64,000 nucleotides of DNA from Flaccisagitta enflata. Lineage: Eukaryota; Chaetognatha; Sagittoidea; Aphragmophora. Below the pieces are notes generated by a model. The model saw nothing but the letters and a program-made list of their open reading frames with translations, did no database searches and had not been told where the DNA came from. A program made the position numbers and the translations under genes. The stretch covers positions 26,040,001 through 26,104,000 of the forward strand of contig OZ231126.1 of the NCBI GenBank assembly GCA_965153355.1. The letters run 5' to 3'. Numbering within the stretch: the stretch's first letter is position 1; each line of letters opens with the position of its first letter. This document shows positions 42,880 through 54,691 of this stretch, in pieces.

Positions 42880-44929
42880 ACTAGACAGGGTCACGGTGGA
42901 ATTTTAGTGGACCCCGTGAAAATGCGTTTTTTCAAGGGTGCACAGAATTACAAGCTGACGCCAAACTAATTGACCGATGACTATAAAATTTTAGGTGACA
43001 AAAATTATGTCTTTTTTCTACTTGCATGCAAAATTTCAGCCAAATCGGCCAAGTAAAAGTGGAGATATTGTTGTTTAAAGTCTAGGCCTATTTTCAAAAA
43101 AAGGGCTATGTTTCAATTAAAATTTTGGTTTTTTTTTTGGCTAAGTCAGTACCGGTTTTAAACATCTATTTTACCCCAATTTACTGTAAAAACAAAAGAA
43201 ATTGAAAAAATTCCATGTTTTTTTTTTTTATATTTTTGGCCAAAAAAAAAATTGAGTTTCAAGAATTGAGGTCTGATTTTGAAAAGGCTAATTCTGGAAA
43301 TATTGAAAATTATTTGCGCTCACTGGGAATCATCGTCATCAGTGTGCCAACATTCCCAAACTTTCAGAGAGGTACGTCAGCCCCAAGGGGCAAATCTTTC
43401 AAGTTAAAAAAAAGCATCACAAATCTTGCATTTTTAATTTCCTAAGTTATTGTACTAGAATAGCAACTCCATTCCTAAAGGTACATATGCCAGTCTATAA
43501 CTCTGGGGGCATATCTGGTATTCATCATTATTCAAACATTAATTTTTCGTATATCACAGATGTCATCTTTAAATTTCAGTAATTCTTTAATTTAATACTG
43601 TCATGGCCTTATAAAAGTTGAGATGTGTTGGTACACTTATTAATTTTGTATTTTTTCTAGAACTAACCTTTTAAACTATTCTGAATATTTTATGAACAAC
43701 CAAAAGTAAAAAAACATGAGTTACTAATTTCTTTTGTTTTTAGTAAGTGGTAAAATGAATGTTTAAAACATGAACTTCTACCTCAAAACAAAATTTGCAG
43801 TGAGGCATAACCTTTTTTGAAAGTATTTGACAAACCGACAATATCACCTGCAGACAATTTGTGAAATTTTACATGCCAATGAAAAAAGGCATGTGTCTTC
43901 AACTAAAGTACAGCAATGATATCCTAGTTTTGGCATCGTACAACAAAGTGCCACGAAAAGCGCGTTTTTGTGGTAGCAAATCAGACCGTACGCATCAACC
44001 GGCAAGCCTGTCCACAGGCTCTTCAAGAGATGTTCTTTATTCCTTTAGAGACTGGACATCTTCATTCAACTCAACCAGGCTGTAGCACTCTAACTTCACA
44101 TAGAAAAATTAAGTCATAATCCCTTTTATACAACTAATGAGAGATAAATCATGGATATTTTAAATTCAATCATCTTCATTTTTGTTTTGACAGTTATAAA
44201 TGTGAATGAAAATTTCATACATAATTTTGTTACAATGGGACATTATTTATTGGAAAATCTGTATTTGTAAACTAGATATATTATAGCAAATATGTAAATA
44301 CTTCAAAGTTGATGAACAATTCATGAAAAGATTAGTAAGGCGTTCAAAAGCGAACATCAGCAATTTATCCCACTGCATTATAAAAATTCAGTCTTAAAAC
44401 TCACTAAACGGAGATGAACATTACGAAAAAATGTGTGGTAACTAAATTAACCATTCCTATAGGCAAATTAAAGTGGCGTCAACTTATAATGGCCTGCTGT
44501 AACATATAGCTGACCTTGACGATCTCACGAGTGATATATCATAGATGACGCTAACAGTATATCCGGGTGACACCGCGATAATACGTATTTTTCTAATTAG
44601 CGCAGGCACTGAAATGAAAAAAAAATTATCTTACCCTCAGTGGCGCCCGGCGCGACTGGTAAACATTTTATCTATATCATTTCAATGAATGCTCTTTAAA
44701 TATCAGAGTACAATGTCAATGCTGTTTATGTTTTTTATTAAAAGCCTGATAAACACTGAAATAATCGCAATCTTCAGGTATTGCCTTTCATTCTCTCAAA
44801 TCATTAAAGAGAACAGAGAGAGGCGTGTGGAGGCGATAAATGGAAAATACGGTATGGCGTTGGCAGCGATTTCATCCTCGGCGCAAACCGTATTTTGGCC
44901 GCATTCACAAATAATACCGACAATTGACA
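42880..44929. other. Degraded mirrored copy of intron 1
   Basis: Recognisable islands of the intron 1 foldback (GGGAATCATCGTCATCAGTG, CCCAAACTTTCAGAG, CATGCAAAATTTCAGCCAAA) and of the MITE (TTTCTAATTAGCGC near 44590) sit in sequence with many deletions and substitutions. No gene. Confidence 0.7.
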
Positions 44930-45066
44930 CCTTCGTGGCGCCCGCTGGGTGACAATTTGTTTATCATCCTCGTTAGGGGCGTTGATATCGGCGCAGTATA
45001 CAGACGCCTGCATTTCCACACCGCAGGCGATGCGTCGCGATGTGGGGCGCTTCTTTTGTCGCCGCT
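44930..45066 (-). pseudogene. ANKRD42-like exon 1, decayed mirrored copy
   Basis: Keeps CGACAAAAGAAGCGC and the GCCGATATCAACGCCCCTAA block (ADINAPNEDDK), but the start ATG reads AGC GGC, there are frameshifts on both sides and no clear donor. Confidence 0.75.
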
Positions 45067-45310
45067 GACGTGAAGAAACAGCCGAAAAGTAACGCCGCGC
45101 GCCGCGCCACGCCATGCTATGCTAAATCTTCGCTGGCATTTACTGCCGAGTCAGGTATTAACGAAGTCTCAAAACAGCCACTACATGCGCCAGCCATATC
45201 GGATTTTGCGTACGCTAACGAGATCACAATGTCAACAACAGCTGATAGGGCTGATAATCAGACAGGGTGACAGACGTGATTCGTGAAGGAAATTGAAAGA
45301 AGTGTGTTGA

Positions 45311-45314
<4 letters not shown>

Positions 45315-45370
<56 letters not shown>
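45315..45370. repeat. (AG)n microsatellite, mirrored
   Basis: About 27 AG units against about 45 in the left arm. Confidence 0.95.
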
Positions 45371-45377
<7 letters not shown>

Positions 45378-45439
45378 TGCGTCTAGCAATAACGTGAGAA
45401 TTCTCCGGTAAAGTTGTTTGCGCTTTGCATAAAGGCGCT

Positions 45440-45620
45440 TGATAAATATCGACATACAGTATGTTTTTTTTTCGAATGCAACATTACAAGACGGCATAGA
45501 TCAAAAAGTAATAGAGATAATTGAATTCTGAAAAAAGTTCGTGAAAGATAGTGTTGATGCATTTTATGATGTGTGGCTCCCAGGATTTTTTCACAAAAAT
45601 GTGGTCCTTGGAACAAGGAC
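45440..45620. repeat. Mirrored copy of the 32862-33007 arm
   Basis: Essentially identical inverted copy of about 32840-33020. Confidence 0.8.
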
Positions 45621-45889
45621 GGAAGTCGATGTCATCAAATCCAAATTGTTTCTTTATAAAAATTCGTCAACTTCAACTTCAACTTCAATTAAACCGGTTA
45701 AGGAAAGCCAATGGCTTGTAGCTCCGGTGCCTCCATTCATGCTATCCATTTCTACTACAGGTATCACTTATCCATTTCAGTAAAGAACATCAATTGGTAT
45801 AAGATACCAACAAACTGATTTAAACATTCCACCTTACCATTGCGTAAATTGGTATTTTTACCAAAGTGTAACCGTCCTGTATCCCGTAC

Positions 45890-46195
45890 CAGTGAGGGAT
45901 ATTGTAAAAACTCATATCAATCTGTATTCATAAGTCGATCGTCTAATCTATTCTAGAATGAGTCAAGGGAAGGCGCCATCTTTATCTCTCCTGGGAGAAG
46001 ATTCCATTTTTGAATCACCCTGTATGAGAAGAAACCGTGTCTCTGTTTTCGGCCGTTAACTGCCATCTCTTTCACTAGTCGGGGTCCACCTCTTGCTTCT
46101 CAGACTTCCCAAAATTGATTTGGGTTGATTCTAGTCAATCCTTTCACTCTAGCAGGGACAATAATGCGTGTTTTATTCACATTCATGCGTTCTGT
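45890..46195 (-). pseudogene. LINE C-terminal tail, longer mirrored copy
   Basis: Minus-strand copy of 32309-32532, continuing about 20 codons further upstream (MNVNKTRIIVPARVKGLTRI), with the extra part outside the palindrome. The more complete LINE on this side marks the position where the duplicated segment ends (about 46138). Confidence 0.75.
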
Positions 46196-46289
46196 GTCCT
46201 CCTCCTCCCTCTTCCTCCCTCCTTTTCCTTTCCCCTCCCCTCTTCTATTCTTAAGATCTTTGACTGTAAAGTTGATCTGATACCCTTTT

Positions 46290-46317
46290 CTCTCTCTCTC
46301 TCTGTCTCTTATGTCTA

Positions 46318-46391
<74 letters not shown>
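46290..46391. repeat. (CT)n microsatellite
   Basis: Interrupted CT run, pure from about 46335. Confidence 0.95.
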
Positions 46392-46554
46392 ACAGTGTTT
46401 TGGAGAATGTATATCACAAGGATCATCATGAGTCAAATGCAATGAACCATTATACAATTCCTTCTACATTTATGAATAACGATAACGCCTAGTTTTGAAT
46501 AACGTCCAGTTATTGCAAGATAACATTGCTTAGTATAAAAAGGGCGGATTTTTT

Positions 46555-47240
46555 GGAGCGACGAGGGACAGTCCTCAGCAGAACACAGGGGACTTTCGTT
46601 AAGTCCTTCCCCGTCATTCAATCACGTTAAGTCCCCAAAGCCTCTCAGGCTAAAATCCACACCCTCATGGGCCTGAAATATGCCCTCTCAGGCCTTGAAT
46701 CCGTGAGGAGAGACTACAAGCCTGAAATGGGCCCTCTCAGGCCTGAAAATCTGCCCTCTCAGGCCTGAAATCACCACCTCTCAACCCTTGGGTACCCTCT
46801 CTGGGCAGAAATTTGCCCTTTCCAGGCCTGGGTCTGCCACCTCTCAGGTCTGAAATCTGCCCTCTCGGGCAGGAATGCAACTCTCTCCAGATGCAGAAAT
46901 CTGCCTTTTCAGGTCTAAAATCTGCCCTACAGAGCCACAATCCACCTTGCCCTCTCAGGCCGCAATCTGTCTCTCAGGCCTGAAATCTGTCATCTCAGGC
47001 CTGAAATCTGCCCTCTGCCTTCCCGGGTCTGAGAGGCAGATTTGCCTGAAGGGCAATTCAGGCACCAGCAACTTTTAAAGACCTGACAGATGGACGGACG
47101 GACGGGCAAGTCCCCTGTGTTCTGAGACCTTCTGAAATCCCCTTCAGGCCACTCCCTGCTTCCTCTCGCTAATTCAAAAAATCATGCAAAAGCAGGAGCA
47201 GCAGTATCGCTGACCACATATAGCCATGGGCTTAACCTAT
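46555..47240. mobile_element. GF family element, degenerate
   Basis: Left CAGAACACAGGGGACTTTCG and right AAGTCCCCTGTGTTCTGAGA, CCCTTCAGGCC correspond to GF ends. The core has CAGGCCTGAAATCTGCCCTC units as in 14352-14876. The tail keeps CAGTATCGCTGACCACATAT. Many small deletions throughout. Confidence 0.65.
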
Positions 47241-47454
47241 TTTCTATAACAACCTCCCATAACGCCCAAACTATGACATACAATGTGAAAACAATCTCTG
47301 TTCCAATCCCAGCGTGGGCTAAATTCCCAGCCCAGGCTTGGGTGTCGCCTGGCCTCAAATCCCAACCTTGCGGGTCTTATCTCCTCCAGACCAGTGGGTT
47401 GAAAACTAACTGTCTAACTATGCACAAGACACTTTTTCAAAGACAGATCAGCTC

Positions 47455-47496
47455 AAATCCTGGACAACCTCTTATAGAGTTGCGTGTCCGCAACTA
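47455..47496 (-). mobile_element. HT family 5' end
   Basis: Minus strand TTAGTTGCGGACACGCAACT, CTATAAGAGG. Only the hairpin end remains. Confidence 0.65.
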
Positions 47497-47511
47497 AGCT
47501 CTTCACATTTA

Positions 47512-47765
47512 AACAAGGCCGGATGCACGGCTGTCCAAGAGAGTCGCGTGTGGGTGGGCAGGGCCATATTTGAAATCACTGAGCCTGGGGCAAAACGGTG
47601 AGGTCAAAGAAATAATCATAAAAAAGTAAAAACGACCATGCGACCAACAAAAGAGGTAGGCGGACAAAAGCGGGTTGCCAGTCGTCTGCCACCCAACAAA
47701 AATATGATGGACCAATGCAATGGGTGGGACCCGGCAGACGGACCGACACAGCTGAGCCGTCACGA
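47512..47765 (-). mobile_element. HT family element, long form
   Basis: The minus-strand 3' end is AGCCGTGCATCCGGCCTTGT, preceded by CCTGCCCACCCACACGCGAC. It extends to GTCCGTCTGCCGGGTCCC near 47720-47750. The 5' hairpin is lost. Confidence 0.6.
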
Positions 47766-47841
47766 TAACTCAGTCATCAGGATACACCATGGTCAGCATT
47801 TGCTGCCTGGGGTGATTAGCTGAAGAAGTGGAGTGTGAGAG

Positions 47842-48250
47842 CAGGCAGCGGCGCCGGGCCGATGGTCGCAGCAAGTTTTGAGGGGTGAACAGGTACGTCT
47901 GTCTGGCATATCATTCCCAGCACGTAAGAAGGTGAGGTCTGAGAGAGCTGGATTTGGGCCAAGGATGAATTTTGTGAGGCCCCAAGAGGAAGCTGGTTGA
48001 GAGCCCAGGGGCTGGTTGAGCTAGAGAGGCTGGTTTGAGAGCCTGAGCTGTATTTGAGCCTGAGCGAGATTTGAGGCCTGAGAAACGATTTGAGACCTGA
48101 GAGGCAGATTTGAGGCCTGAGAGGCCGGGGTGAAGCCTGGCTGAGGAGGGACATGCGTGCATGCATCACACAGCCAATGTCAGACGGACGTAACGGTTCA
48201 CCCCTGTGTCCTACAGGACATCGGCCCTTTGGGGCCGCTGCCCAAAAAGG
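47842..48250. mobile_element. GF family element, degenerate
   Basis: Left GGCAGCGGCGCCGGGCCGAT, right ACAGGACATCGGCCCTTTGG, GGCCGCTGCCCAAAAAG. Core of GAGGCCTGAGAGGC-type units. Partly degraded like the neighbouring copy. Confidence 0.7.
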
Positions 48251-48414
48251 ATGTATCTTAAAAACAAAAGGGCCCTTCATTTTCCCAGTTGCTTACATTC
48301 CTGCAACACTCGCCCATCATTGTTTCGAAAGATAATGCAAATGTAAACAGTGCTCTTATCCCACCCCCAATGCAGAGCCATCTGCCCCACTTAGGCCACC
48401 GTGTTATCCACAAA

Positions 48415-48560
48415 GCCCTCTGATGTCCTCCCTTTAACTTATAATGTGGCGGACGCCATTAAATCTTCTCCTGCCCCTGGTCCCGACCTGGGCCGAACGC
48501 CCCCTACCGTACTGTAGCACCTCTTTTTACAATCAGCCTATTCCATCGGAGAATGAAAAC
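48415..48560 (+). pseudogene. Possible LINE RT N-terminal fragment
   Basis: The short plus-strand reading NVADAIKSSPAPGPD resembles the KSxKAPGPDG motif at the beginning of LINE reverse transcriptases. A little further, in another frame, YCSTSFYNQ fits the following helix. The sequence is damaged and no other RT motif is visible. Confidence 0.35.
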
Positions 48561-49146
48561 AAGACATCATTTGAAAGATATACGGAACCGTGCTTTTGTT
48601 TTTCAAGGGTCCTCTTGTTCAGATATACATAGCTTTGTATATTATGCAATAAAAGCATAGATGAGTCAAGAATTGTCCCTGAGCGTTTGGAATGCAAAAG
48701 CCGACCAAGAAAATTTGGCGATCTTGCGTAAGTCGATTTGAACCTTCCCTTTTAATCGGAATTTTACGCAAGGGTGAAGCTTTAATTCGAGCAAATTCGG
48801 GTTGTGATAAATAAAATCAAACCCTAACCTAGCCGTAAGGCTAATCCTGACCCTAAAAACATCCACAACACTATCCCTACACCCATCGGGTACCCCTAAA
48901 TAACGATTCGCTTAAAAATTTTTAAAAACAAAAGACCTCATCGTTTCAAGCATTTATACCGAAAATTTGGCCCATTGGAACATTACCATATTTACTATCC
49001 AACTCCTTTCCCGTCGGCCGTCCGACTGTCTTTTGAGACAACCCTGCCCCTTGGGTGCTTCACATAGCAAAAGTTGGGAATATCCCTTCACCCCACTTAG
49101 ATAATGTGGAGGAGCAAAAAGCATGAAGATGACTATTTTCCTTTTT
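48561..49146. other. No gene recognised
   Basis: Contains CTTGGGTGCTTCACATAGCA near 49050, repeated at 34230 (and inverted near 49900 and 52755), a scattered short repeat of unknown nature. Confidence 0.5.
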
Positions 49147-49497
49147 TAGTTGCGTGCTCTACAACCCGCTTTGTCGGTCCGTCGGTCCGTCTATCCGTCG
49201 GTCCGTCCATCACGCTTTACTTTTTTGTACCATAACGTCAACTCTTAGGTCATTTTAAGTCATTTATAGTTAATCTAAGTCATCTAGAGTCATTGTAAGT
49301 CATTTTAAGTCATTTTAAGTCATTGTAAGTCATTGTAAGTTAAATTTAATTCATTTTTGGTCATTAGGTGTTTTAGTCATTTCAAGTCAATTTTGGTCAT
49401 TTTAGGTCATTTAAAGTCATTGAAAGTCATTTTAAGTCATTCTAAGTCATTCTTTGTCTGTAAATCTCGCACGCGACTTATAGGTGTTAGCCTTGTT
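49147..49497 (+). mobile_element. HT family element, short AGTCATT subtype
   Basis: Start TTTTTTAGTTGCGTGC, CGCTTTGTCGGTCCGTCGGT, core of about 20 AGTCATTTTA units, end GCACGCGACTTATAGGTGTT, AGCCTTGTT. Its termini match 6081-7501, which has the extra tandem fields. Confidence 0.78.
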
Positions 49498-50479
49498 CAA
49501 AATTAGATCATCTTCTGTTTTTGTTTTGGCCTTAAAGTTTCCACTGATTTCCCAGAATTTAGCAAAATCCTGTGTAGTTTTGTTACAGAAAGGATAATTA
49601 TTTGTTTTAAAAAATCATGATGTATGAAAAAATAAACTAAAATATCAGAACATAAGTTATGAAAAAGCAAATGAAAAGGCAAAATTGTAATTCTGTGAAG
49701 AGTAGAAAATTATGAAAACTGATTCGAATAATGTCAGCATATTGTTTTATCTCACTGCATTATGCAAATTAGGTCCTCAAAAACAATTTTCTAAAAAACG
49801 GAAGATGAATGATGTTTGATAAAACAAAAATGGTAAGGGTCCTAAAATTGGTCACTCCACATTAGGTAAAGAGGGCGAAAAGAAATAACCAACTTTTTCT
49901 ATGTGAAGCACCCAACCCTGCCCCGTATTTCTTTCACTTTTAAAGCATCAGGGTAGTTGCAGCAGTTGGATGCTAGGAGCTAGGAATATCTTTTCACCCT
50001 ATTTACTCTTATCCTTGTTAATGATTATCATTTTTTTAGCAAGTCTTTAACATTCTTGAATTCTTAAGCCAAAATGTTCTGAAAACATTCTCAATTTAGT
50101 TTGAGCAAATACGTATATGATATGATATAGAAAGTTTTGTACATTATCAATTATATTGAAATAGGCATTGAAGTACAAAGTAAACCTATTATTTATTACA
50201 AAATAGAATTGTATATCATAAAAATACTCTAATATCAACAGGTTTTTAGAAAAATGATATATTGGTATCTTAAAAAGGGTTTTCGCATTGGAAAAATTAT
50301 CAAAATATTACATAGGAATATTTGGATATCATCTAGATAATATGCCCAATGCGAAAACTCTTAAAATATATAAAAAAAATCTCAACAGTACTTGGGTCCA
50401 CGACGAAGGGGGGTTAAAGATCACCAATTCTATAAGATCGCTATCACCAAAAGATCGCTAACCCTGTAAGTTTGCTAAA
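49498..50479. other. No gene recognised, AT-rich
   Basis: Contains a short inverted pair AAGGGTTTTCGCATTGG (50275) and CCAATGCGAAAACTCTT (50345), otherwise nothing recognisable. Confidence 0.5.
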
Positions 50480-51060
50480 ACTATAAGTCTTACATCTAGA
50501 GTCTCCATACAAAGTTTCATGAAAATCCATTGAAAAATGGCAAAGTTATGCATGTTTTTCACTTTTAGGCTTGTAGGGTGGTTAGGTGGTAAGCTGGTTT
50601 GGATGAATAGTGTGCATATGTTGAGTTTTTCCATTTAGAGACTCCATACCAAATTTCGACCAAATTGGTTGACAGATGCCAAAGTTATGCATGTTTTTTC
50701 ACTTTTAGGCTGATAAGCTGGTTGGGTGGTAGGCTGGTTTGACAGGATAAATATTGTGCATATGTTGAGTTCTTCCATTCCCAGAACTCCCTTTTCCAAG
50801 TTCATAGAAATTGGTTGGCATATGCAAGATTATACAAAGATTTCACTTACCAGCTGGTAAGCTGGTGTGTGAAGTAGATCAGTTATTCAGCATGCTCAAA
50901 TGCATATAAATCACATACATATGTTGAGTCCTTCCATTTAGAGACTCCTTACCAAATTTCAACCAAATTAGTTGAAAAATGCCTAAGTTATGCATGTTAT
51001 TCACTTTTAGGCCAGTAGGCTGGTTGGGCCAGTTGGGTTGGTCGGATCACAAAAATCAGA
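50480..51060. repeat. Tandem repeat of about 135-190 bp, four units
   Basis: Each unit contains an ACCAAATTTCRACCAAATT-like block, GCCAAAGTTATGCATGTT, TCACTTTTAGGC and a GGCTGGTTGGGTGGTAGG block, joined by CATATGTTGAGTYCTTCCAT. Units begin near 50500, 50640, 50780 and 50935. Units have diverged to perhaps 75-85% by eye. Confidence 0.8.
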
Positions 51061-51409
51061 TAGGATGTAAAGCGCCTTACCCTACTACAACTTCCCACAA
51101 AATATGAACCAAATCGGTCAATGCATAAAAAAGTTATCCATTTTTTAAAATCCCTAACGACAACAACAACAACGACAACGACACCCACCCGCCTTGAATT
51201 ATAGTCCGCGTCAGAATGATATTCCGTCGTGGACAAAAATTCAGTTCAATCTTCAAAAATGAAATTTTAACAATTCATTTTCATTTATGTCACTCAGTAC
51301 AATGTTTTGTTTTTTAACAATACAAAATTATTTTCAAAATAAGTAAAGCATTCCAATGTTCTTTACATATTCTTAAATTTGTAAAGATTTTAAGCCTAAC
51401 ATTCTTATA

Positions 51410-51812
51410 CACACGGACACAAAATACAAGGTGTGGAGGCGCAAAAGTTTTAGCATACCCCCCTACAGCTAATTCAACTGCATCAATTATTGAGCTCTAA
51501 GTTGTTTTAAGTACCTATGGGGTACATAAATGGCGTCATCAGAGCGTTTTTTGAAATTCTGTCTTGAACCTTCAAATTTACCCTTTTTGCCTCTAAAAAT
51601 ACTGCCCTGCCAAAAGCTGAAAAAAGGATAGAGAAGGGCAAATTATGGGAGTTCTAGTTAAAAATTCAGAAATCGCTCTGATGACGCCATTTATATTCCC
51701 CATAGGTATTCAAAGGAACTTTAAATAAAAGATTTGAACAAGCTGAATTATCAGAAGGGGGGTATGCTAAAACTTTTGGCGCCTCCACACCTTGTATTTT
51801 GTGTCCATGTGT
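51410..51812. mobile_element. MITE, second member of the 12789 family
   Basis: Between TA at 51408-51409 and 51813-51814. Inverted ends GGACACAAAATACAAGG, TGTGGAGGCGC, AAAAGTTTTAGCATACCCCC. The core keeps TGACGCCATTTATATTCCCC and GGTATTCAAAGG, matching the core of 12789-13039, duplicated here in inverted form (ATGGCGTCATCAGAGCG on both sides). Confidence 0.83.
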
Positions 51813-51814
51813 TA

Positions 51815-52639
51815 ACCTTGTTGTTATAAAAAAAGAAATTATATTTAGGCATAAAAGTAAAGATAGTTTTTTATAGTTTTTTTTAAGTTTTTAAAAAATT
51901 ATTTTATCTCTTTTTATTCCATTAAAGTACTTAAAAAATCACAAAGATCTTAAATTACTATCTTAAAAAAAGTTTGTCGGTGCATTAAGAAATCGCAATT
52001 AGGATGACTAAAAAAATATAATCTAAATACCAAAAACATGATTGATACATTAAACATCATATGACAGTTTGCTATGACTGAAAAAACTTTGACAAAGCCA
52101 TAGAAGGCATCAGGTCTTCACAATTTTCAGACTTATGTTTTCAAGCATGCCATTAATGTTTATCTAGTCTTACACCTGTGTAACTTATGCACTTTTATGA
52201 GCAAGCCAACAAGTATATCTGTCTAAAGTCGGGGTTGTACTGCTATTTACATGCAAGCTTTGGACTTCAAAAAAAAGAAAAAATTACCATATTTTTGCTA
52301 TTTACTTGTTGAAGTGATTTTCTTTTTGCTCTCATTTTTAAATGGTTTGAGCTATGTAATTGGGGTTGGTGGCATTTAAAAGAAAATTCTATGTAATTTT
52401 AGAATCTCACTAATTTTAATAAGATTGGTGCAATTTTAAAGCAGTTATATACAGTTAAGCACGCTGACAAACTTATTTCCCAAGTAGTATTTTGATGACA
52501 ACTTATTTTTCTTGAAAATCATAATATTTAAAAAAATAAGTTTAAACTATTCCAAAGTCAATTGAATTTATAGATTAATAATTCAAAAAAATCTATATTT
52601 TAAGATGACTCACTCCATATAAAAAAGTAGGCCAATAAG
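51815..52639. other. No gene recognised, AT-rich
   Basis: One instance of the shared foldback motif (TTTGCTCTCATTTTTAAATG near 52327). Confidence 0.5.
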
Positions 52640-52741
52640 GCGCCACGTGTGGATCGACGAACAAATGCATTACCCAACCGACCAACCAACCAACCGACAA
52701 ACGGACACAACCAGTTATAGGGGTACTTTGTCGCACCTAAA
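52640..52741 (-). mobile_element. HT family fragment
   Basis: The minus strand starts TTTAGGTGCGACAAAG, CCCCTATAACTGGTTGTGTC, then GTTTGTCGGTTGGTTGGTTG. Confidence 0.5.
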
Positions 52742-53144
52742 TATCCCAGCTTTTGCTATGTGAAGCACTCAATTGCAGCAATAAGGTAAAATGGCAAATT
52801 TGCTAGGATTATTCTATCAGATTCAAGCTAATTTGATATCTATTCTAAAAAATAAGAACTGTCATCACGTCAACAGATACCTGCGTAATTCCTGGCTAAA
52901 GGGATAACCAATCATTAAGCTATATGAAGGAACATTTAGTAATATCAAGACAAACAGGGCAACATGCAAAAGTTGTACTCAGTTTGTAAATACAATTCAA
53001 AATACTAATACACACAGTTACATAATTACACAGATAACTAAACAATTACACAATGAAGACTAAACGACCAACCAATGTAAAATGGAATACTGCTTGACCT
53101 CAAAACCTTAAAGTTAATTGAAAAAATATTATGGTCGCAAAGCA

Positions 53145-53608
53145 TCAGATGGTCAGTGGTACCCCTGCCCTTCCAGAGTAGGTTATGATTAAAGTTAAAA
53201 AGGAGCAAGGCAGCGGTTCTAAAGGGGTTGATGACCTATGTTCTCACACAAACAGTGGACTACCACCTTAATGGACAACTATCTAACAAGTAGCCGCATT
53301 TAAATTGCAACACACTCAGGACCTGAATTTTTCAAGCTCTTCTGCTGCTGAAAAACCTTTCTTAAGAAATCTCTATTTAAGGGATGATAAGATTTGAAAG
53401 ACCAATTTTGGAAAAAAAATCCTTTAAATCAAAGCTGGGATTTGAGTCTCGAGGCTTAGATTTGGCCCATAAGGCTGGGAATTGGGCTTCAAGGCTGGGA
53501 TTTGGGCCACTTTGCTAGATTAAAGTTTCAGGGGGGAGAGGACTCGCAAAGATAAAATAATACGTGTGAAAGCATAGGTCATCAACCTCTAAGGCCGCTG
53601 CCTAAAAA
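53145..53608. mobile_element. GF family element, diverged copy
   Basis: Tail GATGGTCAGTGGTACCCCTG, core left GGCAGCGGTTCTAAAGGGGT, TGATGACCTATGTTCTCACA; right inverted AGCATAGGTCATCAACCTCT, AAGGCCGCTGCC. The interior has a few AAGGCTGGGATTTGGGCC units. Ends still pair although several bases have changed. Confidence 0.72.
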
Positions 53609-53642
53609 CAATGAAAAAAAAGTATTTCACAAACATTTCTCA

Positions 53643-53702
53643 CGGACAAACCAAGGGATGGACTGACAAACTCAGGTGTACCATCGCATGCACGCGACTG
53701 AG
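53643..53702 (-). mobile_element. HT family 5' fragment
   Basis: Minus strand CAGTCGCGTGCATGCGATGG, then GTTTGTCAGTCCATCCCTTG. Confidence 0.5.
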
Positions 53703-54103
53703 AAGGATGAAAAGACCATTTGCGACACTCATATAAATTATAATGGATGTGAACTGTACGTGTGTCAGGGTGCCAAGAACGGTTGAAACTGGCTTTTCCC
53801 CGCCATCATTGTTTTCTTTTGCAAAAGTTCTGTCAAACAAGCCATCGCGCGACCTTCAATTTGAATTTTGTATTGAATTAGCATTAGAATCAATATTTTT
53901 AATATGCAAATTTTGCCTCTGCCATATGAAAACTTCATGGTCACCCTAACAATAGTTCCTGATCGATTTGAAAATCGCGCGATGGCTCATTTGATAGCAT
54001 TTAAGCAAAGGAAACAGATGATGGCGGGGGGAAAGCCAATTTCAGCCGATTCCGGCACTCTGACAGGGGCCAATATATAAAGCCGAGTTTGCTATTTGTT
54101 GTA

Positions 54104-54689
54104 ACAGGGTGTGCAAAAAATTTGGTATTTACATATAATTACAAAAACCATATTCTGGTTAGCACAGTAAGGCAAAATTGGAAATATAGTCTCTTTATTA
54201 GTTCTACTGAATATTTAAATGCACAGGGTTTGTGTTAAACTGCCCTGGTTTGCAAAAAAGCGAATTATGCTGATGGCACACTTCTCAATTTCATAGGATT
54301 TTTACTAGCAAAAAATAATCTAAAACAGCAATCAGTTAAAGCCAAAAATACTTTGACTTTTAGTATCATAATGAGGTAAATGAAGACTGCTATACAATAA
54401 TCATTCTGCCAAAAAATTTTGGTCTCAGCACTTTAAAAAACCTTCAAAATCAATCAAGAATGCATCATCATTTTCTGGTTTTCTATTAATACCAATATTC
54501 TAAGGCCATTGTCAATGTATCATTCCTGCCCTCCATCAATCTCATTTACAGTTTTTTGCTGCCTTTTCCCTTAAGAACATTTAAAAAAAGTTAACTAACA
54601 ACATCAATCCTAATTTTGATGACAAATTATATATAAACAATGAAAAAAATGTTTTTAGGCATTGGTACCAAATTTTTTGCACACCCTGT
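54104..54689. mobile_element. MITE with perfect 24 bp inverted ends, TA target
   Basis: Starts ACAGGGTGTGCAAAAAATTT, GGTA, and ends with the exact complement, between TA at 54102-54103 and 54690-54691. 586 bp, no transposase frame. CAGGGTGT-type ends are usual for Tc1/mariner-like elements. Perfect ends suggest a young copy. Confidence 0.93.
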
Positions 54690-54691
54690 TA

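Noticed and set aside
44804-45115. 103-codon minus-strand frame containing ADINAPNEDDK
   Set aside because: Decayed mirrored exon 1; the ATG used by the frame is upstream of the real start position, which is destroyed.
46100-46429. 109-codon minus-strand frame with an Arg-Glu repeat
   Set aside because: Only the part after about 46195 is LINE; the beginning is (CT)n microsatellite and simple sequence.
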